Assembly: GCA_013115125.1 (NCBI GenBank)
Contig: JABANN010000365.1
Span: 1-34,947 of the forward strand
DNA length: 34,947 bases
Source of the DNA: Perkinsus olseni
Lineage: Eukaryota > Perkinsozoa > Perkinsida
Direction of reading: 5' to 3'
The notes beneath the pieces were generated by a model that saw only the letters and a list, made by a program, of their open reading frames with translations, was not told the DNA's origin and did no database searches. Each line of letters opens with the position of its first letter. The stretch's first letter is position 1. Position numbers and translations under genes: made by a program. Of this stretch, positions 24,183-34,513 are shown in pieces.

Positions 24183-27100
24183 TTACATACTGATCACCCT
24201 TTTCGGGAAATTTGTAACATCAACGTCATCATCATCGCTGCCACCACCGCCGACGCCGCTGGACTGAGGTGACTGTCGAGCGGCGACGAGCTGCTCCCAA
24301 CGTCTCCGATTGGACTCAATCTGCCGAAGCGCCTGGAAAGTGTGCGAAAAGATCCATAATTGTGAGAGATTCTCGGTCAAATAAATTGAATTTTCCTGAG
24401 TCGCGAAAAAAAGGAGAATCGTCCCACTGAAGTCCGAAGCTTCAGCAGAACTGCGAACTGCCGAATCGAAAAGAATCGCAATCGCTGAATAATATCCCTC
24501 ACAAAGAGAGCATAGATGTGGAAGGTTCTGAGGTGAGAGAAAATTTACCGGAAAACCTGCCTGATGCTAAGATACTCGAGGCTGTCTATAAGTCTGGGAA
24601 ACATGTCTGGTATGATACTCACGCATCTCGGCCGCATTAAATATTCAGTTCGTCTTATATCGGAATACTCTACAAGATGACAATGAAAGTTATCCACACC
24701 ACTTCACAGCTTTGTCGTCCTCATGCTAGCTCCTACGATCTCTCTGTCACCATGCCAGTCCCGAATACGGTTCGGTCCCTTTCCTCCATGCCTGCGTTGC
24801 TCGGGCGGTGTACGATCTCTATCATCCGCGCCAGTTCGCCATGCGCGACTTTGCAGCTCGACACGAGCAGGTCGACCATGCGACACCGCGAATCTCTTCT
24901 GCCCCTCGGCCAGAGCGACAGCATTTAGAGCATGTTTGATGCGGCATACGTTTATGACGCTCCTCCCAGCGTTCGTCAGCAGCATCCCTGTGGCAATTGA
25001 CCCAACCAGCTCAATAAGCCCTTCCTTGCCAATCCTCAACATCGCGTGGGTCATCTCATACGAGATTATACCACACAGTTTGTCATAAATCCCTCCTTGA
25101 ATGGACGACTCGGGACGCGTTGTCATTAAAAGCAAATAGACCGCCCAAGCCACCGGCGCCGAGGTCCTCTCCTTCGGACCGGAGTTTCCAGCTTAGTAGC
25201 GGTGACCACCCTGGTAGGGGCTCTCGCAAGAGGATCATTCACCGAATCCGGGCTAGAAATCGTTGTCATAAAAGATGAATGAGAGAAGGAAGCTGTAAAG
25301 GGAAGAGCTAGCAGGAATTCCACCATTTACATATGAAAGAAAATTTGGGACCAAAAATTTCCTCTATGTAGTCCAAGTAGAGGTAATTATTTACTTTTCT
25401 CATTCGTCCACTTGACATCGGATTATACTCATTGACCCGTTTCTGGATGGCATTATAGAGAGGCAGCGTACCTGTCGCATCCGGAAGTCCCCGGATCGAA
25501 TCGCAGCAGCGGCACTTACTCATTTCCAAGAATCCTAGCTCCATGCCCGGTACATCCAGAGCGGCAGAATCGCAGTATAAACTGACGGGTATTCCCATCG
25601 CCCACTCGTCATCTCCTTGGGAGACATACTCAGAAACTACGGCAAGAACGACGCGATATGCAGCGGAGCGATGCAACCTCTCCCGGAAAAATTCCCAAAA
25701 TTTCCTCATTTTCCGATATTTTCCCAAGAAATTCCATTCCTTACTGAGCCTCTCAACGCTGGAATAATGAGATTCCCACGGCATCGCCGTGAACCCCATA
25801 TCAGCCGCTCGAATCACCGCACGGAGAAGATGAGTAGGTGTCGTTGTCGGATCCTAGAGAGAGATATCTTGAACACTTGAATTTCCTCAACGCTCTTCAC
25901 CTCGAGCTCTTCGACTCTCCTGAAATGGCCGGCCACGTCTAAGGACATGATGCAGTCGATGACTATCTTCCGGAAATGCTCCTTCTCGGATCTGAAAAAT
26001 ATGAAAAACTACCGACTTTCTCAGGATCACTCGCAAAGGAACATCCACATCGCAAAGGAACATCTCTTCTCAGGACAATAGAGATAACCAGTTATCGTTC
26101 GATTTCCGATTCGAAATTTCATAAACTATGCATGACCAGGGACGAAGCGGGGAAGAGTCGAGAGCGCTTTTCTCGGCAGAACGGAAAAACATCATGGACC
26201 TCAAAAAAAGACTCAACATTTTGCGAAATTTTTGACCGAAAATTCGACCCATCGAGAAAAGCAAGAAGAGGTCCCGACTATTTCTCACTCGGAAAGCCAT
26301 TGAGTCGGGTCGCAGGTTGGATTGGCTTCCAAGGCCTCGAAAGTCGTCGCTGCGTGAAAGTTCTGAAGAACCGATTTATCATTGTACCTGAAGTGTAACA
26401 ATATTAGCTCGGCACAGCACGGGCAGCAGGGGACGATTTATTCATTCGGCTGCTGTTCCGAAAAAGGAAAATTATCGGGAAAAACGGTATTGAAAAAACT
26501 CCCACCCATCCTTACGTCACTGCCAGCTCGTGCTCGGTTTCGATCAGGAAGTCCGATGTCCTCGCAAAATGACCAACCTGAAGAGCAACCCAATTAGCTC
26601 AACCGGCGCATCCGGCGATCTTTCATGGTGGAGGGCGTAGGATCGAATCCTCAGCCATCCTGTTTACATCTCCGCAAAGGCAGGCCACGATGAAGGCCGC
26701 CCATTCTAATGGCATAATTTCTGAGATGCCCATCGACTCGAGGAGAAAGAATCTGAAAATAAAGTCTTCGAGTTTCTCGCGCGCCATGAAATTCCCCTCT
26801 ATCGAGATGAGTAGTCCGATACCCAAAATTGAATCCACGAGGGGCAAGTCGTGGTTCCCTGCCAAATCACTATCTCGCAAGAAAATAGAAATCTCCGAAA
26901 TTTTCGAAAATGATGGATTTTTCCGAAATTTTACCTCCCTTTATACTCACCCATGATGCGTCCTCTGTGCTGCATGCTTCGAACTATGGAATGGATTCGG
27001 CAGATACAATTGGTCAAATAACGCCAAAAACTTTTGCAGGCAAATAGCGCCGGCCGGAGGCACCACAGACGATGCTGCTTCACCCACTGAGAAGAGAAAA

Positions 27101-30100
27101 AAGCGTCACGCGCCACAAAATTCAAGACCGACGCCTCAATTAATGAGAATCCTCGCAAGTCGATTAGAGTCTCTCACAAACTCAAAGATATGTACACGCG
27201 GGGCCGAACAGCGTCACGCGCCCTAAAATTCCACACCAGTCCAGCAAGAGACAAGCGGATAAGCAAGCAACGAGCCTGAGGAAAAAACATGATAGAGACG
27301 AAACGGCCACGATCCTTCATCCTGGCTTCACACAAGTGAGAAAGATACTCCGATATTTACTTGGTGCGTGAAGGCCTGGTCCCATCAGCTGATTCATCGT
27401 GCTCAAACCGATCAATATGAACGCCGAGAGGCTGGTCGACTGAAAAATGAAACAATCACTACAATTTTCGGGAAAAATTTTGTCGCGCGCCACGAAATTA
27501 TTCCCACTCGAACTCACGCTATTTTCATGAAGCGTCTTCTCGAGTTGGTATGCATCCAAAAAGTAATCTCGGCCGACCGACTTTAGAAGGGACATCGCCG
27601 AAGTTCCGAGCTCATCCAGCCAGCCGCTATCTGAAGATGACCATGAAACTTTCAGTGCGAGGTTGACTCTGGCTGCCAGAGTCTGGCAACTCGCAGAAAT
27701 AAAGATTCCCGCCCTGCTGGCTCACATGCGACCTACCAGGCTTGACCGCGTAAAACGGGCGTCGTAAACGAGCGATCGAAGGATTTACAGAGGCTGTCGA
27801 TGGCGCAGGTGGAATGACTTCTTTTATCCATTCAAGAATCTGAAACCAGAAATGCGTGAATTACACCGCTAGCGGAGTTTTTCACCCATCCTACCTCCGA
27901 CTTGCCAAACTCGGCGCCATTCTTGATCCAGCCCAACAACACCTCCTTCTGGAGGTCCATCACGAAGAGCGACTTCTGGGTGAGTCGAGACTGAGAAATG
28001 CGAAAATGCTACCAGATCGTTGTTTTTGGCCAGACGGCCCTGAAGCGACTTTTAGGATGCAGGAGGCCACGAGCGACGAAACCATGCCTATTAAATTCAG
28101 TTGAACGAGTGAGCCTCACGAAATTGAGCGAAAAAAATTGTGACGAATCTCGATTAACTTATGCGCGAGTAAGGTTTATAGAGCGTATCTTACCGTTTCT
28201 TGAGCATGCTCGACATCCTCCAAAAGATATTTATTATCTTCAGGATACCCAATCGACCCTTCCTGACGAGCTCTCTCCAACAACCGCTCGATGTCCATCA
28301 AACGCTGAGGGGGGAAAAGTCACAGCGGAGCGAAACTTCCTTCCATGCAATACGCGATTTTCGAGAGGAGTGAGCCCAGAAACAAGAGAAAGACGCGAAC
28401 CCAACGGTGCTGTCGGTAGGCAAAAAGCTACACGGCACAGTGCGACACTGTCAGCGCCGTGCTTTGAATTTTCAGTCATTCTGAAGCCAAGCTACCAGCA
28501 GGAACGAGTTACTCGTCCTTTCTCGACCCTTGCATCTGCGGCTCAGCTCCTGCGCAGTCTATCCTTCACAAATGCCAGCTGTGAGAAACTTCGCGCGCCG
28601 CAAGCTGGTATTGCTAGAGGGGTCCGTAAAGCAATACTAAGCATTGCGAAGTCACCATTCAGCTGCAAAGGTTGCATGCTATTAAGTAGCCCCAACAGTT
28701 CACCACAGTACTCCGGAAAGCATTGCTTAGCAACAACCAATTCAGAGGCCAGACCAGTGATGGGAGACTTCATGAGAGCGATGCTCTCAGAGCGTAGCCG
28801 CGTGACTTCAGCCACTTCGTGTTCTGGGCCGACATATCCCCCATGAGAGGATTGGCTTATCGGAGTCAGTAGGCGGGAACAAGCCGTATTTTTGCACGAC
28901 CAAGCTAGCCGTTCCACCTAGTGCTCCCTTCACTCACGTGGTCCCTACAGAAGACTCCTCTGGGTACTGTGCTGATCCCGCCAGCCTACAGAGTTGGGAC
29001 TCCGTTGCCACCATTAGTCTCAGCGCTATTCTCGACAAGGGCCCCAGAGATTGAACAGCTTCGAGCGTTGAAAGGGCGCATGCCGAAGCGAAGGGGAGGG
29101 GCCCGATTCCTCGCTGTTCTAAATAGCATCTTCCACATAGATTGTTCTTTCGTCGACACTTCGGCGCCCGGCGCCGTTCAGTGGTGTCGCAATACATAAT
29201 ACCAAGCTGATTTCTGAGCAGGCTCGCCGTTGGGGCCAGTAGGGTCCGTGTGACCGGCATCCTCGATGCCCCCATGGTGAAATCCTCGCCTTCTGTTTTG
29301 GGGCTCAAAATTTGGGCTAGTAGCAGCCGGTGGACCTGCCGATGCGGAAATTCCCAGGACATGTACGTCACCTGGGCGAGTCTAATAATGAGTTGCCTGA
29401 GGCAACTTATCTCGAATCTTAGTGACTCCCTAGACTATTCAGGTCGGCTTCGTGAATGTTATTTATGGTACCAATTACCCTGCGCCCCATCCGATGAGCT
29501 GCTCACCTTGAGACCCAGCGCCCCTCAGAGCATTATGCCAGGGTGAGGCGCAGGCCTGGACGCAGTTACCAGATTCAGATTGAATCTTGAATCGATTGCA
29601 AGTCACTGTATCACATGGGTCCACCGGAGCCACGCTCCTTCCCCCCCCCCCAGAGTGGTTCAACTGAGGTTCCCTTCTTCAATCCGCAGAAGGACTACTA
29701 CCCGCCTCGGAGGAGGTACCTCCTACAGGCGGTAGTCGTTGCATGCGCTATGTTCCCGAGTGAATGATGGCTCTGAGACGCATCCCCAAAGTCGATTTCG
29801 GATAAACTGCCAAACTGAGTGACTCCCATCAGAAACGGCTAAACTCGAGGTCGCATCAAACAAGTCTGTTCAAAGGGCGCACGGCGCTCAGCGCCGCCAG
29901 CTTGCAGCGACTCATAGCAGGAAGTTGTCCGTCTAACATCAGCATCCACCATCTGCATGTGCACATCAGTCGTCATAAGATGTTGAGACATTTCAGTCTC
30001 GGTCTGATGACTGAGTCAGTCACCCAAGTGATTTCCCTTTGATCTTATCTCTTGCGCACTATTATGCCGCTCCTAGCCACGACGGCCATGACTGCCGTGA

Positions 30101-33100
30101 CGGCAGTGTTGCGTCGGGGGCAGTTTGATACACGAGTTCCCAGAATCAATACGAGCTTCCATACTCGCAGTCACAAAAAGCAAGCTCAACGCCAGCCACT
30201 TGAGGCATTACCGGGCCCATCAAGTATCTTGTGACGCATGTAAGCTACGGATCACCCCGAAAACCGCTGCACGCATGCACAGAGCAACCATTTTTTTCAG
30301 AAAAAAATGAGATCCTCCATGCGAAAAAACCTCACTTATCCTCACCTTCAGCTCTCCCTCTATTTGCGACGTCAACGGAGAGTCCGAATTGGAGTCGAAT
30401 GCATTAATGGTCGATTCCAAGACCTAAGATGGAAAACTCTCAACGAAAACCTACGGAGATGTCTCTTAACAGATCACGCCTTGCTCGGGACGATACCGTT
30501 TCAAACAGCGAAACTTCACTTATCCCACGTAATCGAGCGACCTTCTCCGGTAATTCGGACGATATCAGACCGATTTCTCGTAGCTCAGCATACCAATCAA
30601 GCGCTCCAACCTCGCCTGACGAGCTCGTCCGTGCGACAGGGGAGATACGAGAACGAAATGAGAATTATTCGGAAGCGCAACGTATGACGTTTCTTCGACA
30701 AATAATCCCAAGCTTCACCTGCGTGTGCAGTTGATCTATTACCGCGGGAAAACCGTAGAAAATCGCGCCGAAAACTGCACAGTCATCTTCCCCGACTCAC
30801 CCCAATAGCCCGTTGAGTGACTTCCAAGCTGAGGTAATTTTTTCGCCGGTACATTTCTATCTGATATTTTCCCGCCAGGGCCAGGGCGTCCAATAACAGC
30901 TGCGCTACGATAGAGAATCTGAGAGGATAGACTTTTCACGCGCCACGAAATTGTGAGTGGCCTCTAGAGGACGCAGGATCGATCCCAACAGCCGTCGTCT
31001 TTTTCATTCGCATTTTTTATATCAAACTCTCCTGTGAACAGAGTAACTTTCTCATCAACAAAAACGCTATTTCGGGCCCGAACTATTCTCACACGCAGGA
31101 AAATACATAGAAACGCCCCCGCCAAGAATCGAACCAGGGACCTACAGTGCCCGACTGACGGTGAACTCGACGTCCATGTCCATATCACCATCATCGGCGG
31201 GTATGTAGGATACCGCCGTCACAATGGTGTAGAGTACCGCTGCCGGGACAACGACCCACACAAGCCGACACAACCGTATGGCCGAATAAAACGCTAAATA
31301 CCTGCATGAAAGGATATACCAATTTTTCCGTAATTCGTCTAATACTGTCTTTCGGGCTTATCCTAATTCTACAGTGATTTTTCACCGAGTACTTCCCGGA
31401 GGCAAAACATCGAAACTCCCAGTAAAAACCAATACCAAGTGAAAATCTTTCGTGAAGCATTTTTGGGCAAGCTTTAAAATTTACCCAATTTTTCCCCGAC
31501 TCTCTACTACGTGATAAGAGCTGTTTGTAGGACGGCGAAATCAGCACCGCGCCACTGTGTAGTGGCCGTCCCGAAAGCTTCTTCAACGCTCACATCTGAA
31601 AAGAAAAATAGGAGAAAAAATTATTCTTGACTGCCAATGATGAAATAATTGAAAAAATTGGACTCAAGTTGGTATTGAGCTGTCGTTTTGCAGAAGGCGA
31701 AAATTGTTGAATTGAGTGTCGTGTGAAATATATTAAGAAAAATACCTAATTTTTTCAACCATATTCTCCATTTTTTTCCTTATTCTGAATAGTTTCGACA
31801 AAATTATTTCACCAATTCCCTTTTTTCCGCACGTAATAGTGGAAAAATTTTCGTGATAATTTCGAACAAAGAAAATCTTCTCCCCGCTAGTACTGCAGAG
31901 CCGCGCCGCTCGGTAGAGATCTCCGGCGAAGATTTCCAAAAGGACGATGAGGGCCGTCCAAACGAGGACGCCCACCTCTGCTCGACCTCGGAGGACAGCA
32001 GGAAAGAATCTTAGAGTAATACACAGTACACCTAATCAAAAAATGAAGTAGCCGGGATTTGATCCGGGGACCATTCGCATGGAAGCTGGCAAGCTTACCG
32101 AGTCCAATAGTGATGAGCCATGATACGTTGTAGAGGACGTTAGCGTCTGTTCCCCATCTCACGATTAACGGGGTTGTGGTGAAACTCCAGCCAATGCAAA
32201 GCTTCCAAATGGCGAAACTGATGAGAAATCTTTCGATTCCAAATCGATCAACCGTTTCATTCACGAGAAGTCCATAACACGAGTCTCAACCGGAAGGCAT
32301 ATCTTAGGTCGAAGGTTGAAAGATACGAAATAGCTCCGCCGGTACTACATAATAACTCCGACTCCCATCAAAGTGAAGCTCTTCTGCGTCCTGCCATCCA
32401 CCCCATTAACGTAAACTCTCTCCACCGCAGGAACAGAAAATCGCGGAAATAACAGACAGAACCCCCTGAAATTCGGAAAAAGTTGGTATTGGCTTGAACG
32501 CATGCGCAACCATAAAATCCAAGGGCGACCTAAAGATACGCACGTTCCAACCAGCCGACAATTCAACCATTTCACAATACAACCATCCAAGCAGTAGTAT
32601 GGAATTTCAATAGGGACAGCCAGTGCCTCATCAACAGTTTTGATTCACCATGACGGTGAGAGATCTCCTCTCACCGACTCTAACTAATCGTCACATCAAT
32701 GAGAAATGACTTCCGCCAGATTCGGCGATTGTTTCTGAGAATGATGATGACGATCGCAGATATCACTATTTACGATAGCAGAGCATTCGCGTTGAACTTC
32801 CTCGCCCGACGTTCGCCATAACGAGCGTCGAAGCCAACAGCCAAAAATTCCGAAAATCTGGGCGAAAATTTTCCGAAAATAAAATTTTCCCCTAGTCAAA
32901 AGCGCTATCAGCATGCATTGGACCACCAACTTACCGTGTACAGAAATTTTTCCGCGAAAATATCACAATTTTCCAATTTTTTCTTATCCAGCCTTCTTCC
33001 CCGCGACTACCTTTTTATCACAACCGCATCCCACTTAGCCAACTTCTCCTTCTTATACTGAATTTGGTCGATCGGTCCGAGAACGGCCTCGAAATCAGTC

Positions 33101-33905
33101 CCCGGGTCCTCGCTCGAAAACGCACTGCTATTGTCGTCAAATAAATCGTCATCGTCATCATCATTAGCATAGTTTTTCTCAGCAGCATCACCGTCGCGCG
33201 CCACGAAATTATCGTCACTTGGACTGCTGTTGCTCACCGAACCGACCCCAACGTAATACTCGTCTCCAAAATATCCTTCATAAAAGCGATCGTAATGCTT
33301 CGAGGGCGCTGACAGCGTACGTGGCGGTGGGGGTAGGGTAGGCTGATCAAAAAAATTATAATAATTTCTCCTTCGCGAGATTCTGGCGCTCATCAACTGG
33401 GAGTTGATGATGTCCGAGCGTCCCAATTTTTTAAAAATTTTCAGAACGGAAAATTTCAGGCGTCTGCCGATACTCTGTTGCCCGAATAAAAATTTCACGA
33501 GGAAGTGATAAAATCTAACCGTTTCGTTTGTGGTAAATAATTGTCCATGCCAGGTCGATAAGAAAATTTCATCCGCTGACACCTGCCGGTACTCCCTTGA
33601 CGGAATGAGAAGCTGACGAGGGTGTAACAACAACAAACGGTTTCAAATTCAATAAGAATTGCTCATAGCAATCGGATGAAAAAATATCAGTTTCCCCGTC
33701 AGAATCCCGCCCAGTGCGAGAAAACAACTCATGGCAACAATGATACGTGATTTCATAACAGGGGTGACACTCCAGTGGACTCGGCCACAACTACCTTCCC
33801 AGGTGATTCAACACCTCCTCCTCCTCCTCCTCCACCACCACCACCATCACCATCATCGATCTTGGAGTCGTCACTGTCGCCCTTTCGACGCCGTCGTCGC
33901 CACAT
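24183..33905 (-). CDS. Multi-pass membrane cyclic-nucleotide phosphodiesterase
   Basis: PDEs hydrolyse cAMP and/or cGMP. The N-terminal part (exons from 33905) is basic, Gly-rich and acidic. Exons between about 32264 and 30801 encode about six membrane spans, such as VLVWTALIVLLEIFAGDLY and VWVVVPAAVLYTIVTAVSY. The catalytic domain lies on exons 27630-27518, 27439-27361, 27086-26951, 26752-26668, 26577-26516, 26387-26289, 25991-25901, 25853-25745, 25636-25520, 25471-25395 and 24332-24183, all phase-consistent. Diagnostic motifs are NPFHSSKHAA, ELAVTYNDKSVLQNFHAA, AADMGFTAMPWE and VSQGDDEWAMGIPVS. The usual HD dyad reads GD (CLCGDVGH), so one zinc-ligand His is missing. Exons 28304-28194, 27990-27895 and 27839-27737 link the domains; gaps remain near 30616-30800 and 32270-33000. 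Topology matches apicomplexan PDEs. The catalytic part is near certain, the N-terminal joining less so. Confidence 0.85.
24333..25394 (-). other. 1.06-kb PDE intron with an unexplained ORF
   Basis: It lies between GRMRK and ALRQIESNRRRW, both phase 0. It contains a minus-strand ORF (24704-25153) with MLRIGKEGLIELVGSIATGM and an overlapping frame (24733-24924) with VDLLVSSCKVAHGELARMIE. These are not PDE sequence. No transposase or other domain is recognised. Confidence 0.45.
25472..25519 (-). mobile_element. 48-nt PDE intron with a B-box (family I)
   Basis: GTAAGTGCCGCTGCTG, then CGATTCGATCCGGGG, then ATGCGACAG. It joins GFLEM to STLPLYNAIQ inside the PDE catalytic domain. Confidence 0.75.
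25854..25900 (-). mobile_element. 47-nt PDE intron with a family III element
   Basis: It starts GTGAAGAGCGTTGAGGAAAT and ends CTCTCTAG. Splicing joins RRVEELE to DPTTTPTHLLR in phase 0. Confidence 0.7.
26578..26667 (+). mobile_element. 90-nt intron that is an antisense tRNA-Met-like sequence
   Basis: Read on the plus strand it has an A-box (TTAGCTCAACCGGCG), an anticodon loop with CAT (CTTTCATGG) and a B-box (GGATCGAATCC). The order and spacing are those of a tRNA-Met-like gene. Acceptor pairing is not preserved. The host strand reads GTAAACAGG...CTCTTCAG and joins CLCGD to VGHFARTSDFL in phase 0, directly at the metal-binding motif. Confidence 0.75.
26753..26950 (-). repeat. PDE intron with a family II core near the 3' end
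   Basis: It contains AATTTCATGGCGCGCGA at 26777-26793, one change from the common core. Confidence 0.65.
27087..27360 (-). repeat. PDE intron with two family II copies
   Basis: 27104-27122 (AATTTTGTGGCGCGTGACG) and 27211-27230 (AATTTTAGGGCGCGTGACGC) lie in the same orientation about 107 bp apart. The exon on each side is phase 1 (HAP/MGEAASS). Confidence 0.75.
27440..27517 (-). mobile_element. 78-nt PDE intron with a family II core
   Basis: It starts GTGAGTTCGAGTGGGAAT and then AATTTCGTGGCGCGCGAC (27482-27499). It ends ATTTTTCAG. Confidence 0.75.
27631..27736 (-). repeat. 106-nt PDE intron with a perfect hairpin
   Basis: GACTCTGG, ctg, CCAGAGTC at 27665-27683. No family I-III core is present. 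Confidence 0.7.
28305..30345. other. 2.04-kb hairpin-rich PDE intron
   Basis: It lies between SQIEGELK (ends 30346) and RLMDIERLLERAR (starts 28304), both phase 0. It is by far the largest PDE intron. It is studded with perfect short palindromes: 28774-28788, 29391-29407 (AGTTGCCT/AGGCAACT), a nested pair at 29693-29737 with GGAGGTACCTCC in the middle, and 30091-30107 (ACTGCCG/CGGCAGT). It also has a C-run at about 29641-29651. Minus-strand ORFs at 28543-28917 and 28934-29371 have no recognisable domain. It could be an inserted element; no terminal repeats were identified. Confidence 0.5.
30424..30454 (-). other. 31-nt intron in PDE
   Basis: GTAGGTTTTC...CCATCTTAG. Removal joins RRDLLRDIS to VLESTINAFDS in phase 0; reading through meets a stop within a few codons. 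This is near the lower limit known for spliceosomal introns. Confidence 0.65.
30919..31145 (-). repeat. PDE intron with families I and II
   Basis: The 5' end is GTAGGTCCCTGGTTCGATTC (B-box about 11 nt from the splice site). A second B-box-like GGGATCGATCC lies at about 30982, and the family II core at 30936-30952 near the 3' end. It joins VSRAL to FSIVAQLLL in phase. Confidence 0.7.
32032..32098 (-). mobile_element. 67-nt PDE intron with a tRNA-like 3' half
   Basis: GTAAGCTTGCCAGC, then CTTCCATGCGAATGG (anticodon-loop-like), then a T-arm-like CCCCGGATCAAATCCCGG, then TTTGATTAG. It joins LITIGL to GVLCITLRF within a membrane span. Confidence 0.7.
32285..32330. repeat. Family IV element
   Basis: ATATCTTAGGTCGAAGG is followed by TTGAAAGATACG. 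The ends are inverted repeats of GTATCTT, as in the units at 21613-21657 and 21432-21475. Confidence 0.6.
33149..33218 (-). repeat. Likely PDE intron with a family II core
   Basis: GTGAGCAACAGC then AATTTCGTGGCGCGCGACGG (33192-33210). An open frame reads through it, giving DNFVARDG, so an annotation pipeline could easily call it coding. Position and sequence match the other family II introns. The exact ends are approximate. Confidence 0.55.
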
Positions 33906-34513
33906 AGACGAGAAATGGAGGTCGTGAGTTACTCCTCCTGAAAATAGGAAAGGAAAACTGTGCAAATGATCATAAATTCAATTTCGGCATACCACTTTTC
34001 CCCCAACTTCCAATGAAATTCACCACCACTCCCACTGTCCATGTGCCCTAGATTTTTTTCTGCCATTTCCGAAATTACTTGTCGAAATCCCACCCGATAA
34101 AAAATGCAGAAAACGTCACACAAAGACGATAAAACGAAAAAGTCCAGAAGCTGTTTTCCAATTCGACGCCCTGAGTGAACGAAAATCATCTGTCTCTTCC
34201 CTCTTGCCCTCTTCGATGCCGAGCAAATGTTGAGTTAAACCCGTAGGGTTCGACGAGGGTGAAACTAGTACAGGGGCTTAGCCCGGGCCCCCCGCACGGC
34301 GCGGATCTCAGCTGCGTTCCGACACAACGGTTTCGAGCTTAACGGAACTAACGGAGTAGCTTTCTCGAAGTATTTTGGAAGCCGGGTAGATTGGCCCATA
34401 CGGATTTGTTTTTATCTTCTATTTTCCTGAATTTCCATCATCTTTACAAGATCTCAATTTTTTCGCCGTACCACTCCTTCCCATAATCACACTCAGTAAC
34501 GCTCTAATATTGT
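33906..34513. other. Region upstream of the PDE start
   Basis: PDE 5' flank and the 3' flank of the next minus-strand gene. Nothing recognisable was found apart from a GC-rich patch at about 34275-34305. Confidence 0.4.

Noticed and set aside
28543-29371. Reverse transcriptase, transposase or viral gene in the largest intron
   Set aside because: No catalytic motif or long coherent frame was seen; no LTRs, virus-like genes or CRISPR arrays were found anywhere in the window.
31580-31600. CTTCAACGCTCAC as a family III copy
   Set aside because: It lies in a PDE exon (VSVEEAFG) that joins in phase on both sides.
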